NCBI RefSeq assembly: GCF_028595265.1
Contig: NZ_JAQQXP010000001.1
Span: 2,604,001 to 2,668,000, forward strand
Direction of reading: 5' to 3'
Source: Alteromonas gilva
Lineage (GTDB): Bacteria > Pseudomonadota > Gammaproteobacteria > Enterobacterales > Alteromonadaceae
Length of the DNA stretch: 64,000 bases
The notes below the pieces were generated by a model that was not told the DNA's origin, ran no database searches, and saw only the letters and a list, made by a program, of their open reading frames with translations. This document shows positions 43,713 through 52,931 of the stretch, in pieces; position 1 is the first letter of the stretch; each line of letters opens with the position of its first letter. Made by a program: the position numbers and the translations under genes.

Positions 43713-44348
43713 TTAGGTGGTATGTTGCAACGACAAATAAGAACCCAGACCAATCGTAAACAAAAAACAGCCCCACAAGGAATGTTCAATAACCACTACC
43801 GCGGTAGAGCGGCTTTGCAGGTAACGCACACCAAAAATAGCGCCACCCACTGCCGACAACGCAACAGCCAGCCAGTTACCGTAAATGGCATGAGCAAAAC
43901 CAAACAGCATAGTACTGGCGCCAAGGCGCTGCGTGTGGGTAGGTAAAATTGACTTATAGCGGTGGAAAAAGAAGGTTCTGTAGATAATTTCCTGTGGGAT
44001 CACCGACAACAGCGGATACAAGAGCAGTGTTAGCAGCCATAACGAGGTATGTTCAACAGGCCACTGCAAAAAGGACTCTGGCAGCCACCAATACACCACC
44101 GCCGCTGTGATCAGGGCCCAGGGCAAAAACAATTTAAGCGAAGCCAGTAAATGCGGTTTTCCGGCCTGCCAGTTCCACAAACGTACACGTCTGAAGCTCT
44201 GATCAGCAACTAATAGCCATAAACAAATGCCACTCACACAGGCCAGTACAATTAGCAGATAAGGGCCAAACTGGTGCAGGCCAGCCCAAAAACAAAGGGG
44301 TAATAAAATAAACAGGCCGAGTAATTCCAGCCAACGTTTTGCGTGCAT
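43713..44348 (-). CDS. CPBP-family intramembrane protein (CAAX protease-like)
   Basis: 211-residue membrane protein with about six helices. The family motifs are recognisable: QEIIYR in place of the usual EExxxR, FAHAIYGN, and HSLWG near the C-terminus. The first Glu of the EE pair is Gln, so proteolytic activity is uncertain. Members are putative glutamic-type intramembrane proteases related to CAAX-processing enzymes. It is a single gene; the 184 bp upstream hold its promoter, with no other gene visible. Confidence 0.85.
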   Translation of the reverse strand: MHAKRWLELLGLFILLPLCFWAGLHQFGPYLLIVLACVSGICLWLLVADQSFRRVRLWNWQAGKPHLLASLKLFLPWALITAAVVYWWLPESFLQWPVEHTSLWLLTLLLYPLLSVIPQEIIYRTFFFHRYKSILPTHTQRLGASTMLFGFAHAIYGNWLAVALSAVGGAIFGVRYLQSRSTAVVVIEHSLWGCFLFTIGLGSYLSLQHTT

Positions 44349-44532
44349 TCCATCCTACTTAAAATCAAATATGACGTTTTTATGATGTTAAGGTGAATTT
44401 TACACCAAGCTTGTATAATAAACGACCTGCCCCCCGCAATTTTTGTACGTCTTTAAGCAGCCAGTGACTAATCCTTACTACCCGGTTTGCACTGATTAAC
44501 AGGCACGAAGTGTCAGTAGCTGGCGAACCCGG

Positions 44533-45480
44533 CTAAGCGCTATGCTCGACACGCACTGCATGGCTCAGGGTTTCAGACAGGATCTGGCGAATTTCATTGC
44601 CTAATTCACGAAAAAACACCCGTCCCGGCGCGGTATTGCGCCACACCAGATTATGCTGACGCTCAATCGGCGTATCTTTTAACTCACAAACATGCAACTC
44701 GTCGGGCTGATGCAATTCAGAATGTACATACAAGCCCGGTAAAAACGCCACGCCCATTCCCATCACAACCATTTGCCTGAGCGTATCGAGGCTGGTTCCT
44801 TCATAATCCCGGGTTACCTGGGCACCAATTTTCATGCATATTTCGTGTACCTGATGATGAAAATGATGGGCTTCTTCGAGTGTAAGTACGGTTTCGCCGT
44901 GAATTTGCTCGGGTTCAATAAATTGCAGTCCCGACAACGCGTGATCACTGGGCACTACAAATTTGAGCGGCTCAATAAACAGTTTGCTGGACACCAGTTG
45001 CGATGACTCTTGTAAACCCGGTGAAATAATAATATCAAAGTGGCCGTCAAACAGGCCCTTAATAAGCTGGGTTGGCGCGGCTTCACGCACATAAAACTTA
45101 AGCTTGGAATGACGTTTGTGGAGTTGCGGCAGAATATACGGCAGCAAGTAAGGGCCAAGCGTAGGCGGCACACCAAGACGGTAGGTGGTTTGATTGCCGC
45201 CAGCAATATCGCGGGCTTTTTCCTCAAAACGAATAGAGGATTGCAGTACATCTTCAGCAAATGGCAATAAAGAACGCCCCTCGGGCGACAACAAAGTGCC
45301 ACTTCGTGAACGCTCAAAGAGAGGAATACCCAGGTTTTTCTCCAGTACATTGATTTGGGATGTCAGCGTTGGCTGGCTGATGCCCAGAATTTGCGCGGCA
45401 CGGCGGTAACTGAGTTCACGAGCCAGCGCCACAAAATAGCGAAATTGGGTATATGTAATCGATTTGGTCGATGCAACCAT
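44533..45480 (-). CDS. LysR-family regulator of the carbonic anhydrase-SulP modules
   Basis: 315-residue regulator: winged helix-turn-helix at residues 8-68 (TYTQFRYFVALARELSYRRAAQ), then a two-lobed effector domain (about 95-300). I chose the ATG at 45480 (MVASTKSITY); a longer frame to 45531 has no support. It is divergent from the first carbonic anhydrase gene with 133 bp between starts. The interval and the promoter of the second anhydrase share ATAG-N7-CTAT palindromes suited to a LysR dimer, so it most likely controls both modules; the effector may report carbon status, as with CmpR/CbbR (inference). Confidence 0.92.
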   Translation of the reverse strand: MVASTKSITYTQFRYFVALARELSYRRAAQILGISQPTLTSQINVLEKNLGIPLFERSRSGTLLSPEGRSLLPFAEDVLQSSIRFEEKARDIAGGNQTTYRLGVPPTLGPYLLPYILPQLHKRHSKLKFYVREAAPTQLIKGLFDGHFDIIISPGLQESSQLVSSKLFIEPLKFVVPSDHALSGLQFIEPEQIHGETVLTLEEAHHFHHQVHEICMKIGAQVTRDYEGTSLDTLRQMVVMGMGVAFLPGLYVHSELHQPDELHVCELKDTPIERQHNLVWRNTAPGRVFFRELGNEIRQILSETLSHAVRVEHSA

Positions 45481-45510
45481 ACACTTAGTCCTATAAAAAT
45501 AGTACAACAT

Positions 45511-45567
45511 ATAGGTAAAGACTATCACCACATAAGCTATTTTTCTATATGGCTATCAGGTAAAAAT
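45511..45567. promoter_or_regulatory. Putative LysR binding block upstream of carbonic anhydrase 1
   Basis: A 57-bp block with the palindrome ATAG-N7-CTAT (45511-45525, a T-N11-A LysR box) and a second cluster AGCTATTTTTCTAT (45535-45548) followed by GCTAT. The same block, 44 of 57 positions identical by hand count and without gaps, occurs at 47950-48006 upstream of the second anhydrase. A further CTATAAAAATAG lies at 45491-45502, close to the LysR gene start. Confidence 0.72.
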
Positions 45568-45613
45568 CATTTCGTAGTGTATTTATTCATTTTCATTTTT
45601 TAGGAGTTCTTCA

Positions 45614-46273
45614 ATGGACCACGTAATCTCTGGGGTTGCTAAGTTTCAAAAAGACGTTTTTCCAGCTAAAGAAGCGGCGTTTAAAAAACTGGCCAACGGC
45701 CAAAGCCCCGAAGTATTGTTTATTACCTGCTCGGATTCCCGTATCGACCCCAGCCTTGTTACACAAACAGAGCCGGGCGATCTGTTTATTTGCCGCAACG
45801 CCGGTAACGTTGTTCCGCCACACAGCAATCAAACCGGCGGCATGACAGCGTCAATCGAATTTGCCGTTGCTGCTTTAGGTGTTACCCATATTGTTGTTTG
45901 TGGTCACTCAGACTGCGGTGCTATGAAAGGCGCACTCAATCCTGAAGGCCTGACCAGCCTGCCTCACGTAAAAGAATGGCTCGGTCACTGCCGTGTTGCC
46001 TCTGAAGTGGTTAAAGAACGTTGTGGCTGTGACGAACTCAACGCCGGCGATCATTTACAACTGGTAACCGAAGAAAACGTGGTACAACAACTTCAGCATC
46101 TTAGAACACACCCTTCTGTGGCTGCAAAAATAGCCACCGGACAGGTTAAATTACACGGCTGGTTTTATAACATTGAAACTGCCGAAGTACTGACCTATGA
46201 CGAAGCGTCCGGAAAATTTGAGCCAATGGATACGCCTTCAACAAACAAAGAGCAGCTTGTTGCCAACAAATAA
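45614..46273 (+). CDS. Beta-carbonic anhydrase 1
   Basis: 219-residue cytoplasmic beta-class carbonic anhydrase interconverting CO2 and bicarbonate. Zinc ligands C39, H98 and C101 and the catalytic dyad D41/R43 (CSDSR) are all present, and GHSDCGAMKG is the classical signature. An AGGAG site precedes the ATG by eight bases. The SulP gene follows after 14 bp as one operon. The protein is about 90% identical to the product of 48052-48708 over the first 190 residues, diverging at the C-terminus. Confidence 0.96.
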   Translation: MDHVISGVAKFQKDVFPAKEAAFKKLANGQSPEVLFITCSDSRIDPSLVTQTEPGDLFICRNAGNVVPPHSNQTGGMTASIEFAVAALGVTHIVVCGHSDCGAMKGALNPEGLTSLPHVKEWLGHCRVASEVVKERCGCDELNAGDHLQLVTEENVVQQLQHLRTHPSVAAKIATGQVKLHGWFYNIETAEVLTYDEASGKFEPMDTPSTNKEQLVANK

Positions 46274-46287
46274 CAAGGAGTTTTCTG

Positions 46288-47820
46288 ATGAAGTTGGATT
46301 TATCCTTTAGTGAATTAAAAAATGACTTACCAGCCAGTATTGTTGTTTTTTTTGTTGCCCTTCCACTTTGTTTAGGTATTGCACTGGCTTCAGGCGCACC
46401 ACTTTTCTCGGGTATTATCGCCGGTATCGTGGGCGGTATTGTAGTGGGTTTGTGCAGCGGCTCTCGCCTTGGTGTGAGCGGCCCTGCTGCCGGCTTAGCG
46501 GTCATTGTATTTGACGCTATTGCCACCCTGGGAAGCTGGGAACTGTTCTTATGTGCCGTCGTATTAGCCGGTGTCATTCAGCTGGTGATGGGTTTTGCCC
46601 GCGCCGGTTTCATTGCGTACTTTATCCCGACCTCAGTCATCACTGGTATGCTGGCCGGCATTGGTTTGCTAATCATATTAAAGCAGATTCCCTATCTGTT
46701 TGGCTGGCACGCCGACTTTTTAGGTGAAGAAGCGTTTATACATGCCAACGGGGAAAACACCTTTTCGGCCATCGAACACGCGCTTAATCTAATGTCACCG
46801 GCGGCAGTCCTGATTTCCGGGTTATCCCTTGCATTGCTGGTAATCTGGGACAGATATTTAGTGCCCAGACACAAAATATTCCAGTTGATTCAAGGCCCCA
46901 TTGTAGTGGTACTGCTGGGTATTCTGGCGTCTGTTATGATGGCTCAGGCGGGCAATCCGATGGCAAGCAGCATGCTGGTATCATTGCCGGTCATTGACAG
47001 CTTTAGCGACTTTACTAACGAACTGGCGTTTCCTGACTTTTCGCAAATGCTCAGTCTGGACGTGTTGACCATTGCCGTGGTTATGGCCGCCGTGGCCAGT
47101 ATTGAGACGCTACTGTGTGTTGAGGCAACTGATAAACTCGATCCGCAAAAACACACGACCCCGACAAACCGCGAGCTTAAAGCGCAAGGTCTGGGTAACA
47201 TTGTATCCGGATTGATTGGTGGCCTGCCAATTACTCAGGTTATCGTCCGTAGCTCAGCGAACATTGCATTTGGTGGTAAAACCAAGTTATCTGCAATTAT
47301 GCACGGTATGTTTTTGTTGGTCGCTGTACTGGCGATCTCATCGATGCTGAACCTCATTCCGCTGGCATCACTGGCGGCAATATTAATTGTGGTAGGTTAC
47401 AAACTCACCAAGCCTGTCATGTTTAAAATAATGTATCAAAACGGAATGGAGCAATTTTTACCGTTTATTACAACGATTACGGTGATGATCTTTACTGACC
47501 TGCTGACCGGTGTGTTTGCCGGACTTGGCGTGAGTATTTTCTTTACCCTTAAAAGCAGCTTCAGAAACTCGTATCAGTTTAAGGAAACCGTTAACGAGGA
47601 GCACGGTGAAAAGGTCCACCACATCGTGTTAGCCGAAGAGGTATCATTCTTTAATAAGCCAAGCATTTTGAAAAAGCTGAACTCCATACCAGGCAACTCT
47701 AAGGTTGTGTTAGATTTTTCAAACAGCAAGTCTGTAGCCTTTGATGTAAAAGAGATGATTAAGGATTATATCGATCAGGCTCAAACCAAAAACATACAGG
47801 TTGAAACCATCAAGTTTTAG
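46288..47820 (+). CDS. SulP-family transporter 1 (putative bicarbonate transporter)
   Basis: 510-residue inner-membrane SulP protein with about twelve to fourteen helices (residues 1-430) and a short C-terminal STAS-like domain (about 440-510). The SGPAAGLAV motif and the SIETLLCVEATDKLD segment are typical of the bacterial group encoded beside carbonic anhydrase. Adjacency suggests sodium-coupled bicarbonate uptake rather than sulfate, which is inference. It is not a close paralogue of the SulP at 48734-50380. A perfect palindromic terminator follows 60 bases after the stop. Confidence 0.92.
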   Translation: MKLDLSFSELKNDLPASIVVFFVALPLCLGIALASGAPLFSGIIAGIVGGIVVGLCSGSRLGVSGPAAGLAVIVFDAIATLGSWELFLCAVVLAGVIQLVMGFARAGFIAYFIPTSVITGMLAGIGLLIILKQIPYLFGWHADFLGEEAFIHANGENTFSAIEHALNLMSPAAVLISGLSLALLVIWDRYLVPRHKIFQLIQGPIVVVLLGILASVMMAQAGNPMASSMLVSLPVIDSFSDFTNELAFPDFSQMLSLDVLTIAVVMAAVASIETLLCVEATDKLDPQKHTTPTNRELKAQGLGNIVSGLIGGLPITQVIVRSSANIAFGGKTKLSAIMHGMFLLVAVLAISSMLNLIPLASLAAILIVVGYKLTKPVMFKIMYQNGMEQFLPFITTITVMIFTDLLTGVFAGLGVSIFFTLKSSFRNSYQFKETVNEEHGEKVHHIVLAEEVSFFNKPSILKKLNSIPGNSKVVLDFSNSKSVAFDVKEMIKDYIDQAQTKNIQVETIKF

Positions 47821-47880
47821 CCTCTGCACAACTATCTTGCAACGCCATAAACCCAAATAGCCTGCAAGTACGTTTAAATA

Positions 47881-47908
47881 AAAATGGTAGTCATATGACT
47901 ACCATTTT
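47881..47908. terminator. Intrinsic terminator after the first anhydrase-SulP module
   Basis: Perfect 28-bp palindrome with arms of AAAATGGTAGTCAT (47881-47894) and its complement (47895-47908), ending in a TTTTT run. The stem is AT-rich but long. It separates the two modules, so each has its own promoter. Confidence 0.85.
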
Positions 47909-47949
47909 TGTTTTGTACTGGCGTAAGCGCACTACAATGGGGTAATCTT

Positions 47950-48006
47950 ATAGCTAATAACTATCACGAGCATAGCTATTTTTCTATAGTGCTATAAGAT
48001 AACAAT
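47950..48006. promoter_or_regulatory. Putative LysR binding block upstream of carbonic anhydrase 2
   Basis: Second copy of the 57-bp block: ATAG-N7-CTAT at 47950-47964, AGCTATTTTTCTAT at 47974-47987 and GCTAT at 47991-47995. It ends 45 bases before the anhydrase start codon, the same distance (46) as in the first copy, so promoter geometry is conserved too. Confidence 0.72.
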
Positions 48007-48051
48007 ATCTTTACATTTTAACTCACTAAAACAAATCTGGAGTATGTGTGT

Positions 48052-48708
48052 ATGGATCATGTAATTTCTGGTGTTGCCAAATTCCAAAAAGATGTCTTTC
48101 CTGGCAAAAAAGCGGCGTTCCAAAAATTAGCCAATGGTCAAAACCCTGAGGTTTTGTTCATTACCTGTTCGGATTCCCGCATTGACCCCAACCTGGTGAC
48201 GCAAACCCAACCAGGCGATTTATTTATCTGCCGCAACGCAGGCAATATCGTCCCGCCCCATAGCAACCAAACCGGTGGTATGACAGCGTCGATTGAATTT
48301 GCGGTTGCCGCTTTAGGCGTCACTCATGTCGTTATCTGTGGTCACTCCGATTGTGGTGCGATGAAAGGCGCAATCAACCCTGAAGCACTGTCTTCATTAC
48401 CCCATGTAAAAGAATGGCTTGGCCACTGCCGGGTTGCCAGCGAAGTGGTTAAGGAAAAATGTGGTTGTGATGAGCTCAATACAGAGGATCACCTGCAGTT
48501 AGTGACCGAAGAAAATGTCGTACAACAACTGCAGCATATAAGAACCCATCCAACGGTTGCCGCGAAACTGGCTACCGGTCAGGTTAAGTTACACGGCTGG
48601 TTTTACAATATCGAAACCGCAGAAGTGCTTTGTTATCAAGAGGAAACCGGCGAATTCGGTCCTATGGACGAGAAGTACGCTAAAGAACTCACCCATAAAA
48701 GCGAATAG
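48052..48708 (+). CDS. Beta-carbonic anhydrase 2
   Basis: 218-residue beta-class anhydrase, a close paralogue of the product of 45614-46273 with zinc ligands C39, H98, C101 and dyad D41/R43. I chose the ATG at 48052, which begins MDHVISG exactly like the first copy and has CTGGAG upstream; an in-frame GTG lies two codons earlier. The C-terminal 25 residues differ between the copies. It precedes the second SulP gene by 25 bp. Confidence 0.96.
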   Translation: MDHVISGVAKFQKDVFPGKKAAFQKLANGQNPEVLFITCSDSRIDPNLVTQTQPGDLFICRNAGNIVPPHSNQTGGMTASIEFAVAALGVTHVVICGHSDCGAMKGAINPEALSSLPHVKEWLGHCRVASEVVKEKCGCDELNTEDHLQLVTEENVVQQLQHIRTHPTVAAKLATGQVKLHGWFYNIETAEVLCYQEETGEFGPMDEKYAKELTHKSE

Positions 48709-48733
48709 CTCCGCCTGAAGTTAAGGATTAAGA

Positions 48734-50380
48734 ATGCAAAATTTATTTAAAAATGTGCGTGGTGACATCACCGGTGGTATTACCGCCGGTGTCGTTGCCT
48801 TGCCGCTGGCTCTGGCGTTGGGTGTTGCCTCGGGCGTCGGCCCGATGGCAGGCATGTACGGCGCCATAGCAGTAGGCTTTTTTGCTGCACTTTTCGGTGG
48901 TACGCCGTCACAAATATCAGGCCCAACAGGCCCGATGGTGGTTGTTTTAGCTGGCCTTTTTGCCAGTTTGTCCGGCGACGTAGAGTTAATCTTCACCGCC
49001 GTGGTGTTAGCCGGTTTATTCCAGATTTTATTTGGTTTTCTGGGCATAGGTAATTATATACGGTTGGTGCCCTACCCGGTTATTTCCGGTTTTATGTCGG
49101 GCATTGGTGCCATCATTATCATCTTGCAAATTGGCCGCTTACTCGGGCATGAACCGCCGGGTGGCACCATCGGTGCATTGAGTTATATCCCCACTGCCCT
49201 GGCAGATATCAATTTTGCCACCCTGGCGCTGGGCTTCGGTACCCTGGTGATTGCTTACAAGTGGCCACCCAGTTTAGGCAAATACGTACCTGGTGCGTTA
49301 GCGGCGCTGATCATTGGTACGATTGTTAGCCTGTTCATTGCAAATGTGCCTATCCTGGGTGATATACCTACCGGTCTGCCCAGCCTGCATTTGCCTACCT
49401 TTGAGTCATCCACGCTGTTACTGGTGCTTGAAGCGGCGTTTATTCTGGCGATTTTAGGTGCTATCGATAGCCTGCTCACCTCACTGGTGGCTGACAACAT
49501 GACCCGTACCCGTCACGACAGCAGCAGAGAGCTGATTGGTCAGGGTATTGGTAATACCGTTGCCGGTTTAATTGGTGGTATCGCCGGTGCAGGCGCAACC
49601 ATGCGCACGGTAGTTAATATTCGCAGTGGTGGTAAAGAACGCCTGTCGGGTATGATCCATGCGCTGGTGTTACTGGCCGTTGTATTAGGGCTAAGTCCTT
49701 TAGCCAGTGCTATTCCACACGCCGTATTGGCGGGTATCCTGGTGAAAGTTGGCCTGGATATTATCGACTGGAGCTACTTAAAACGCGCTCATAGCGGTCC
49801 GCGCTGGGACTTCGCATTAATGCTGTTGGTGCTGGGTTTAACCGTATTCGTTGATCTCATCACCGCCGTTGGTGTAGGTGTTGTATTGGCGGCGCTGGCC
49901 TATGTTCGTCAGATTGCCCAACTGCAAATTGAAGAACTCAAGAAGATCCCTGATACCCTTAACGATCCGCAGGAAAATGCCCTGTTGGAAAGAGCCAAAG
50001 GCAAAGTCAGTATCTTTAGTTTTGGCGGACCACTAAGCTTTGGTGCAGCGGCAGATTTAGGTCACCACGTACGCGAATGGGTAAAACCCGGCTCGCGGGT
50101 GCTGATCCTGGACTTTACCCGGGTACCTACCATGGATGTTTCCGCGTCGATGGCAGTAGAAACGGTTACCTCTGACGCCAAGCGCTCGGGGCGTCAGCTA
50201 ATTGTATGCGGCGCCTCTGACGACATCAAACAGGTACTGAATAACGTTAACGCGTCGGCAGGAGAGATCCTGACCTACCCAACGTTACTGGAAGCGCTCG
50301 AATCAGCGGTGTCGATTATCGATGACTCTGATAAGAAATCCGGTAAAGGGGGTAAAAGCGAGACACTCTCGCCCGCCTGA
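48734..50380 (+). CDS. SulP-family transporter 2 (BicA-like, putative bicarbonate transporter)
   Basis: 548-residue inner-membrane protein with about twelve helices (residues 10-420) and a full C-terminal STAS domain (about 430-530). The N-terminal helices (VASGVGPMAGMYGAIAVGF, SQISGPTGPMVVV) resemble cyanobacterial BicA, a low-affinity sodium-dependent bicarbonate carrier. With the adjacent anhydrase this predicts inorganic carbon supply. A tail of about 15 residues is Ser/Gly/Lys-rich. A strong terminator follows after 20 bp. Confidence 0.92.
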   Translation: MQNLFKNVRGDITGGITAGVVALPLALALGVASGVGPMAGMYGAIAVGFFAALFGGTPSQISGPTGPMVVVLAGLFASLSGDVELIFTAVVLAGLFQILFGFLGIGNYIRLVPYPVISGFMSGIGAIIIILQIGRLLGHEPPGGTIGALSYIPTALADINFATLALGFGTLVIAYKWPPSLGKYVPGALAALIIGTIVSLFIANVPILGDIPTGLPSLHLPTFESSTLLLVLEAAFILAILGAIDSLLTSLVADNMTRTRHDSSRELIGQGIGNTVAGLIGGIAGAGATMRTVVNIRSGGKERLSGMIHALVLLAVVLGLSPLASAIPHAVLAGILVKVGLDIIDWSYLKRAHSGPRWDFALMLLVLGLTVFVDLITAVGVGVVLAALAYVRQIAQLQIEELKKIPDTLNDPQENALLERAKGKVSIFSFGGPLSFGAAADLGHHVREWVKPGSRVLILDFTRVPTMDVSASMAVETVTSDAKRSGRQLIVCGASDDIKQVLNNVNASAGEILTYPTLLEALESAVSIIDDSDKKSGKGGKSETLSPA

Positions 50381-50400
50381 TAGCTTAACCATTTAACGAT

Positions 50401-50428
50401 AAAAGAGCGCATCATGCGCTCTTTTTTT
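50401..50428 (+). terminator. Intrinsic terminator after the second anhydrase-SulP module
   Basis: Arms AAAAGAGCGCAT (50401-50412) and ATGCGCTCTTTT (50414-50425) around a single central base, so the actual loop is formed by inner bases, followed by a run of T to 50428. Confidence 0.88.
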
Positions 50429-50561
50429 GTGTTGGGGTTTGCCCACTTTGCACCATCATCGCAGACCGGACAATTTCGCAATGTGAGATGACAAAAGCAT
50501 ACAATTTTGTCAGATTGTCGGCTACACTGTAATCTGAAACGGATTAACACTGGATTTTGAA

Positions 50562-51383
50562 GTGTCTGAAAGTAATGGTGTTTTAGCAAGAATCAAACAG
50601 AAGTACACTGAGCTTTCACCGTCTGCGCGCGCTATCGCAAACTATCTGCAGCAATTTCCGCTTACCGTTATCAGCGATTCAACCGCCGAGATTGCCGCCA
50701 AGACCAATACATCCAAGGCAACCGTCAGCCGCCTGTTTCGCCAGCTCGGTTATGCCTCCCATCAGGACGCCAAACAAGACGTAGTGCTGCAACGCGATGC
50801 GGGGATACCAGTTAAACAAGCCCTCAGCCAACACGATTATATTGCCGCAGAGCTGGGTAATTTACAGCGCACACTGGAGGCTATTCCGGCCTCGCAAATT
50901 AATCACATTGCCTCCATACTCGCCAGGGCTCCTAAAATTACCCTAATCGGTTATCGCAATAGTTATCCGGTGGCGCTGCACTGCCGCCAGCAACTTAAGC
51001 AAATTCGCCCTAATGTTCGTCTGTTACCCCAGCCGGGACAAAGTTTAAGCGAAGATCTCATGGATTTGGCCGACGACGAGATCATTGTGGTGTTTGGTTT
51101 TCGCCGCCGTCCGCGCATTTTTGCCCGCATGATTGACGCTCTGCCATCAGCGCGTACCATTTTGCTCACAGATCCCACCGGTCAGGTATATCAGGACCGG
51201 GTAGGACACACCCTGGTTTGCCAGCTAGGCAATCAGTTTGCTTTTGACAGTTACGCTGCCCCCATGAGCCTGGTGTCCGTGATTTGTAACCAGGCGTTCA
51301 CCCTGCTCGGCGCCGAGGGAGACAACCGGGTAGCGACCATCTCAGCCTTATACGCCGAGATGGGTGAGCTTGACCCGGATTAA
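50562..51383 (+). CDS. RpiR-family regulator of the allantoate/oxalurate operon
   Basis: 273-residue regulator with an N-terminal HTH_6 domain (about 1-77, KTNTSKATVSRLFRQLGY) and a C-terminal sugar-isomerase (SIS) fold (about 125-265). In Klebsiella the allantoate genes are repressed by the RpiR-type HpxU; the position here, 1.6 kb from the orthologous enzyme operon, suggests the same task, with a pathway intermediate as inducer. The start is GTG at 50562. It converges on the MFS gene with a 55-bp gap. Confidence 0.88.
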   Translation: MSESNGVLARIKQKYTELSPSARAIANYLQQFPLTVISDSTAEIAAKTNTSKATVSRLFRQLGYASHQDAKQDVVLQRDAGIPVKQALSQHDYIAAELGNLQRTLEAIPASQINHIASILARAPKITLIGYRNSYPVALHCRQQLKQIRPNVRLLPQPGQSLSEDLMDLADDEIIVVFGFRRRPRIFARMIDALPSARTILLTDPTGQVYQDRVGHTLVCQLGNQFAFDSYAAPMSLVSVICNQAFTLLGAEGDNRVATISALYAEMGELDPD

Positions 51384-51438
51384 CTCAGGCAACAAATATC
51401 ACGCTGAAGTCAGCAACATGAGGTGCCTTACCCGCTGA

Positions 51439-52740
51439 TTATTGCAGCTTAACCTCAGGTGCCGGCGACTCAGCGGCGGATGGCTGTGGGTTATCCTGCA
51501 GATGTTCGGTGCGTGGATCAATTTCCAGCGCCATAGGCGTGGTGATACCCGCAGAAGGCTGAAATGTTTGGTGGTCGTCAGCGGTATCAGGCAGCACGTG
51601 GGTACGGCGGCGAAATAAAACAATCACCGCAAACAGGGCCAGAAAAAAGGTCATATAGGCATACAAGCCTTGTGCGCCCATTATACTCATCAACCCGGCC
51701 GCCAGCGGCCCGCCTACCGCTGAGCTGATCCCATAGGTAATGAGCATACCACTGCCGATGGGTAAGAAATCCTTTGGCGTGGCATTGTCGTTCACATGGG
51801 CAAGGCATATAGCATAGGACGTCATACAGGCACCGCCCCACAAAAACGCCAGTAAAGCCGCCGGCCAACCGGCAAAGCCCGACCAATGGGAGGCTACCAC
51901 CATTGCCAGCGAGATCAACGCGCCTGACAGCGCGTTATACATCAGAATAATACGCCGGTCATAGCGGTCAGAAAATCGCCCTACCGGTAACTGAAAGCAA
52001 GCACCGCCAAGCACTGTTGCCGACATAAACAGCGCCAGCTGGGTATTGGTAAAGCCGCTGTCAGCCGCGTAAACCGGTCCCAAAGACCAAAACGCGCCAG
52101 TCACTAACCCCAAAATAACCGCACCAATCATGGCGATATGTGAGTGCTGCCAGACTTTGCGAAAACTGATCCTGACGTTTTTTACCGCTGCGGGCGCTAG
52201 TGACAATGTCAGTGATACCGGTATTATCGACAGTGCAATCAGGACCGCTGCAATGCTGAAGAGAAGCTGATAACTGATGTCACCAAGGGTCAGTAATTGC
52301 TGGGCCACCGTGATCATCAGTAAATTAAGCATCGAGTAAAACGAAAAGATAGTACCGCGATTGGTTGCATCAGCCCGTTCGTTAAGCCAACTCTCAATGA
52401 TCATATACAGGCCGGATACCGCCGCCCCTAGAGCAAAACGCAGCACCAACCACAACGTAAACGATTGCAGCCAGGCAAACAGCAGGGTGAAAATAAGATA
52501 CGCGCAGGCCAGCACCGCAAAACCCCGAATATGCCCTACCCGTTTTAGCACATGGGGGGTAGCCAGACAGCCGGCAATAATCCCCAAAAAGTAAGCAGAA
52601 CCGGTCAAAGCCACCTGCACCGAGGAAAAGCCTAACTGGTTGGCTGCCACAGGCAACAGGGTTAACAGCAAACCATGGCCAAGTAATAACAGCGCATCAG
52701 ACAGCAACAGCGCTGATATTGGGATCAGAGAGCGTACCAT
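51439..52740 (-). CDS. MFS transporter, YcaD-like
   Basis: 433-residue inner-membrane major facilitator protein with twelve helices (residues 5-385) and a soluble Pro/Glu-rich tail of about 45 residues. The VGRFSDRYDRR loop between helices 8 and 9 is the A-like motif of the family. It resembles YcaD-type carriers of unknown substrate. It is divergent from the amidase gene across a 237-bp region with a perfect palindrome, so it is probably coregulated with purine catabolism; the substrate could be allantoate or a product, which is inference. Confidence 0.85.
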   Translation of the reverse strand: MVRSLIPISALLLSDALLLLGHGLLLTLLPVAANQLGFSSVQVALTGSAYFLGIIAGCLATPHVLKRVGHIRGFAVLACAYLIFTLLFAWLQSFTLWLVLRFALGAAVSGLYMIIESWLNERADATNRGTIFSFYSMLNLLMITVAQQLLTLGDISYQLLFSIAAVLIALSIIPVSLTLSLAPAAVKNVRISFRKVWQHSHIAMIGAVILGLVTGAFWSLGPVYAADSGFTNTQLALFMSATVLGGACFQLPVGRFSDRYDRRIILMYNALSGALISLAMVVASHWSGFAGWPAALLAFLWGGACMTSYAICLAHVNDNATPKDFLPIGSGMLITYGISSAVGGPLAAGLMSIMGAQGLYAYMTFFLALFAVIVLFRRRTHVLPDTADDHQTFQPSAGITTPMALEIDPRTEHLQDNPQPSAAESPAPEVKLQ

Positions 52741-52931
52741 AACAGAAGAATCACGCAGAAGAAGTGGATAGGTTTACGATACAGACTCTGCCCATCATTG
52801 CCAAGCCAGCACTCAGAATTAGCCATGCACTGATGATTAACCGCAGTGGATGAGCCTCCATGACTAATTTTAATGCCCCGCCATTAACATAAAACACATC
52901 TTTTTAACAAACGTTTCACTTGACTTGATGC

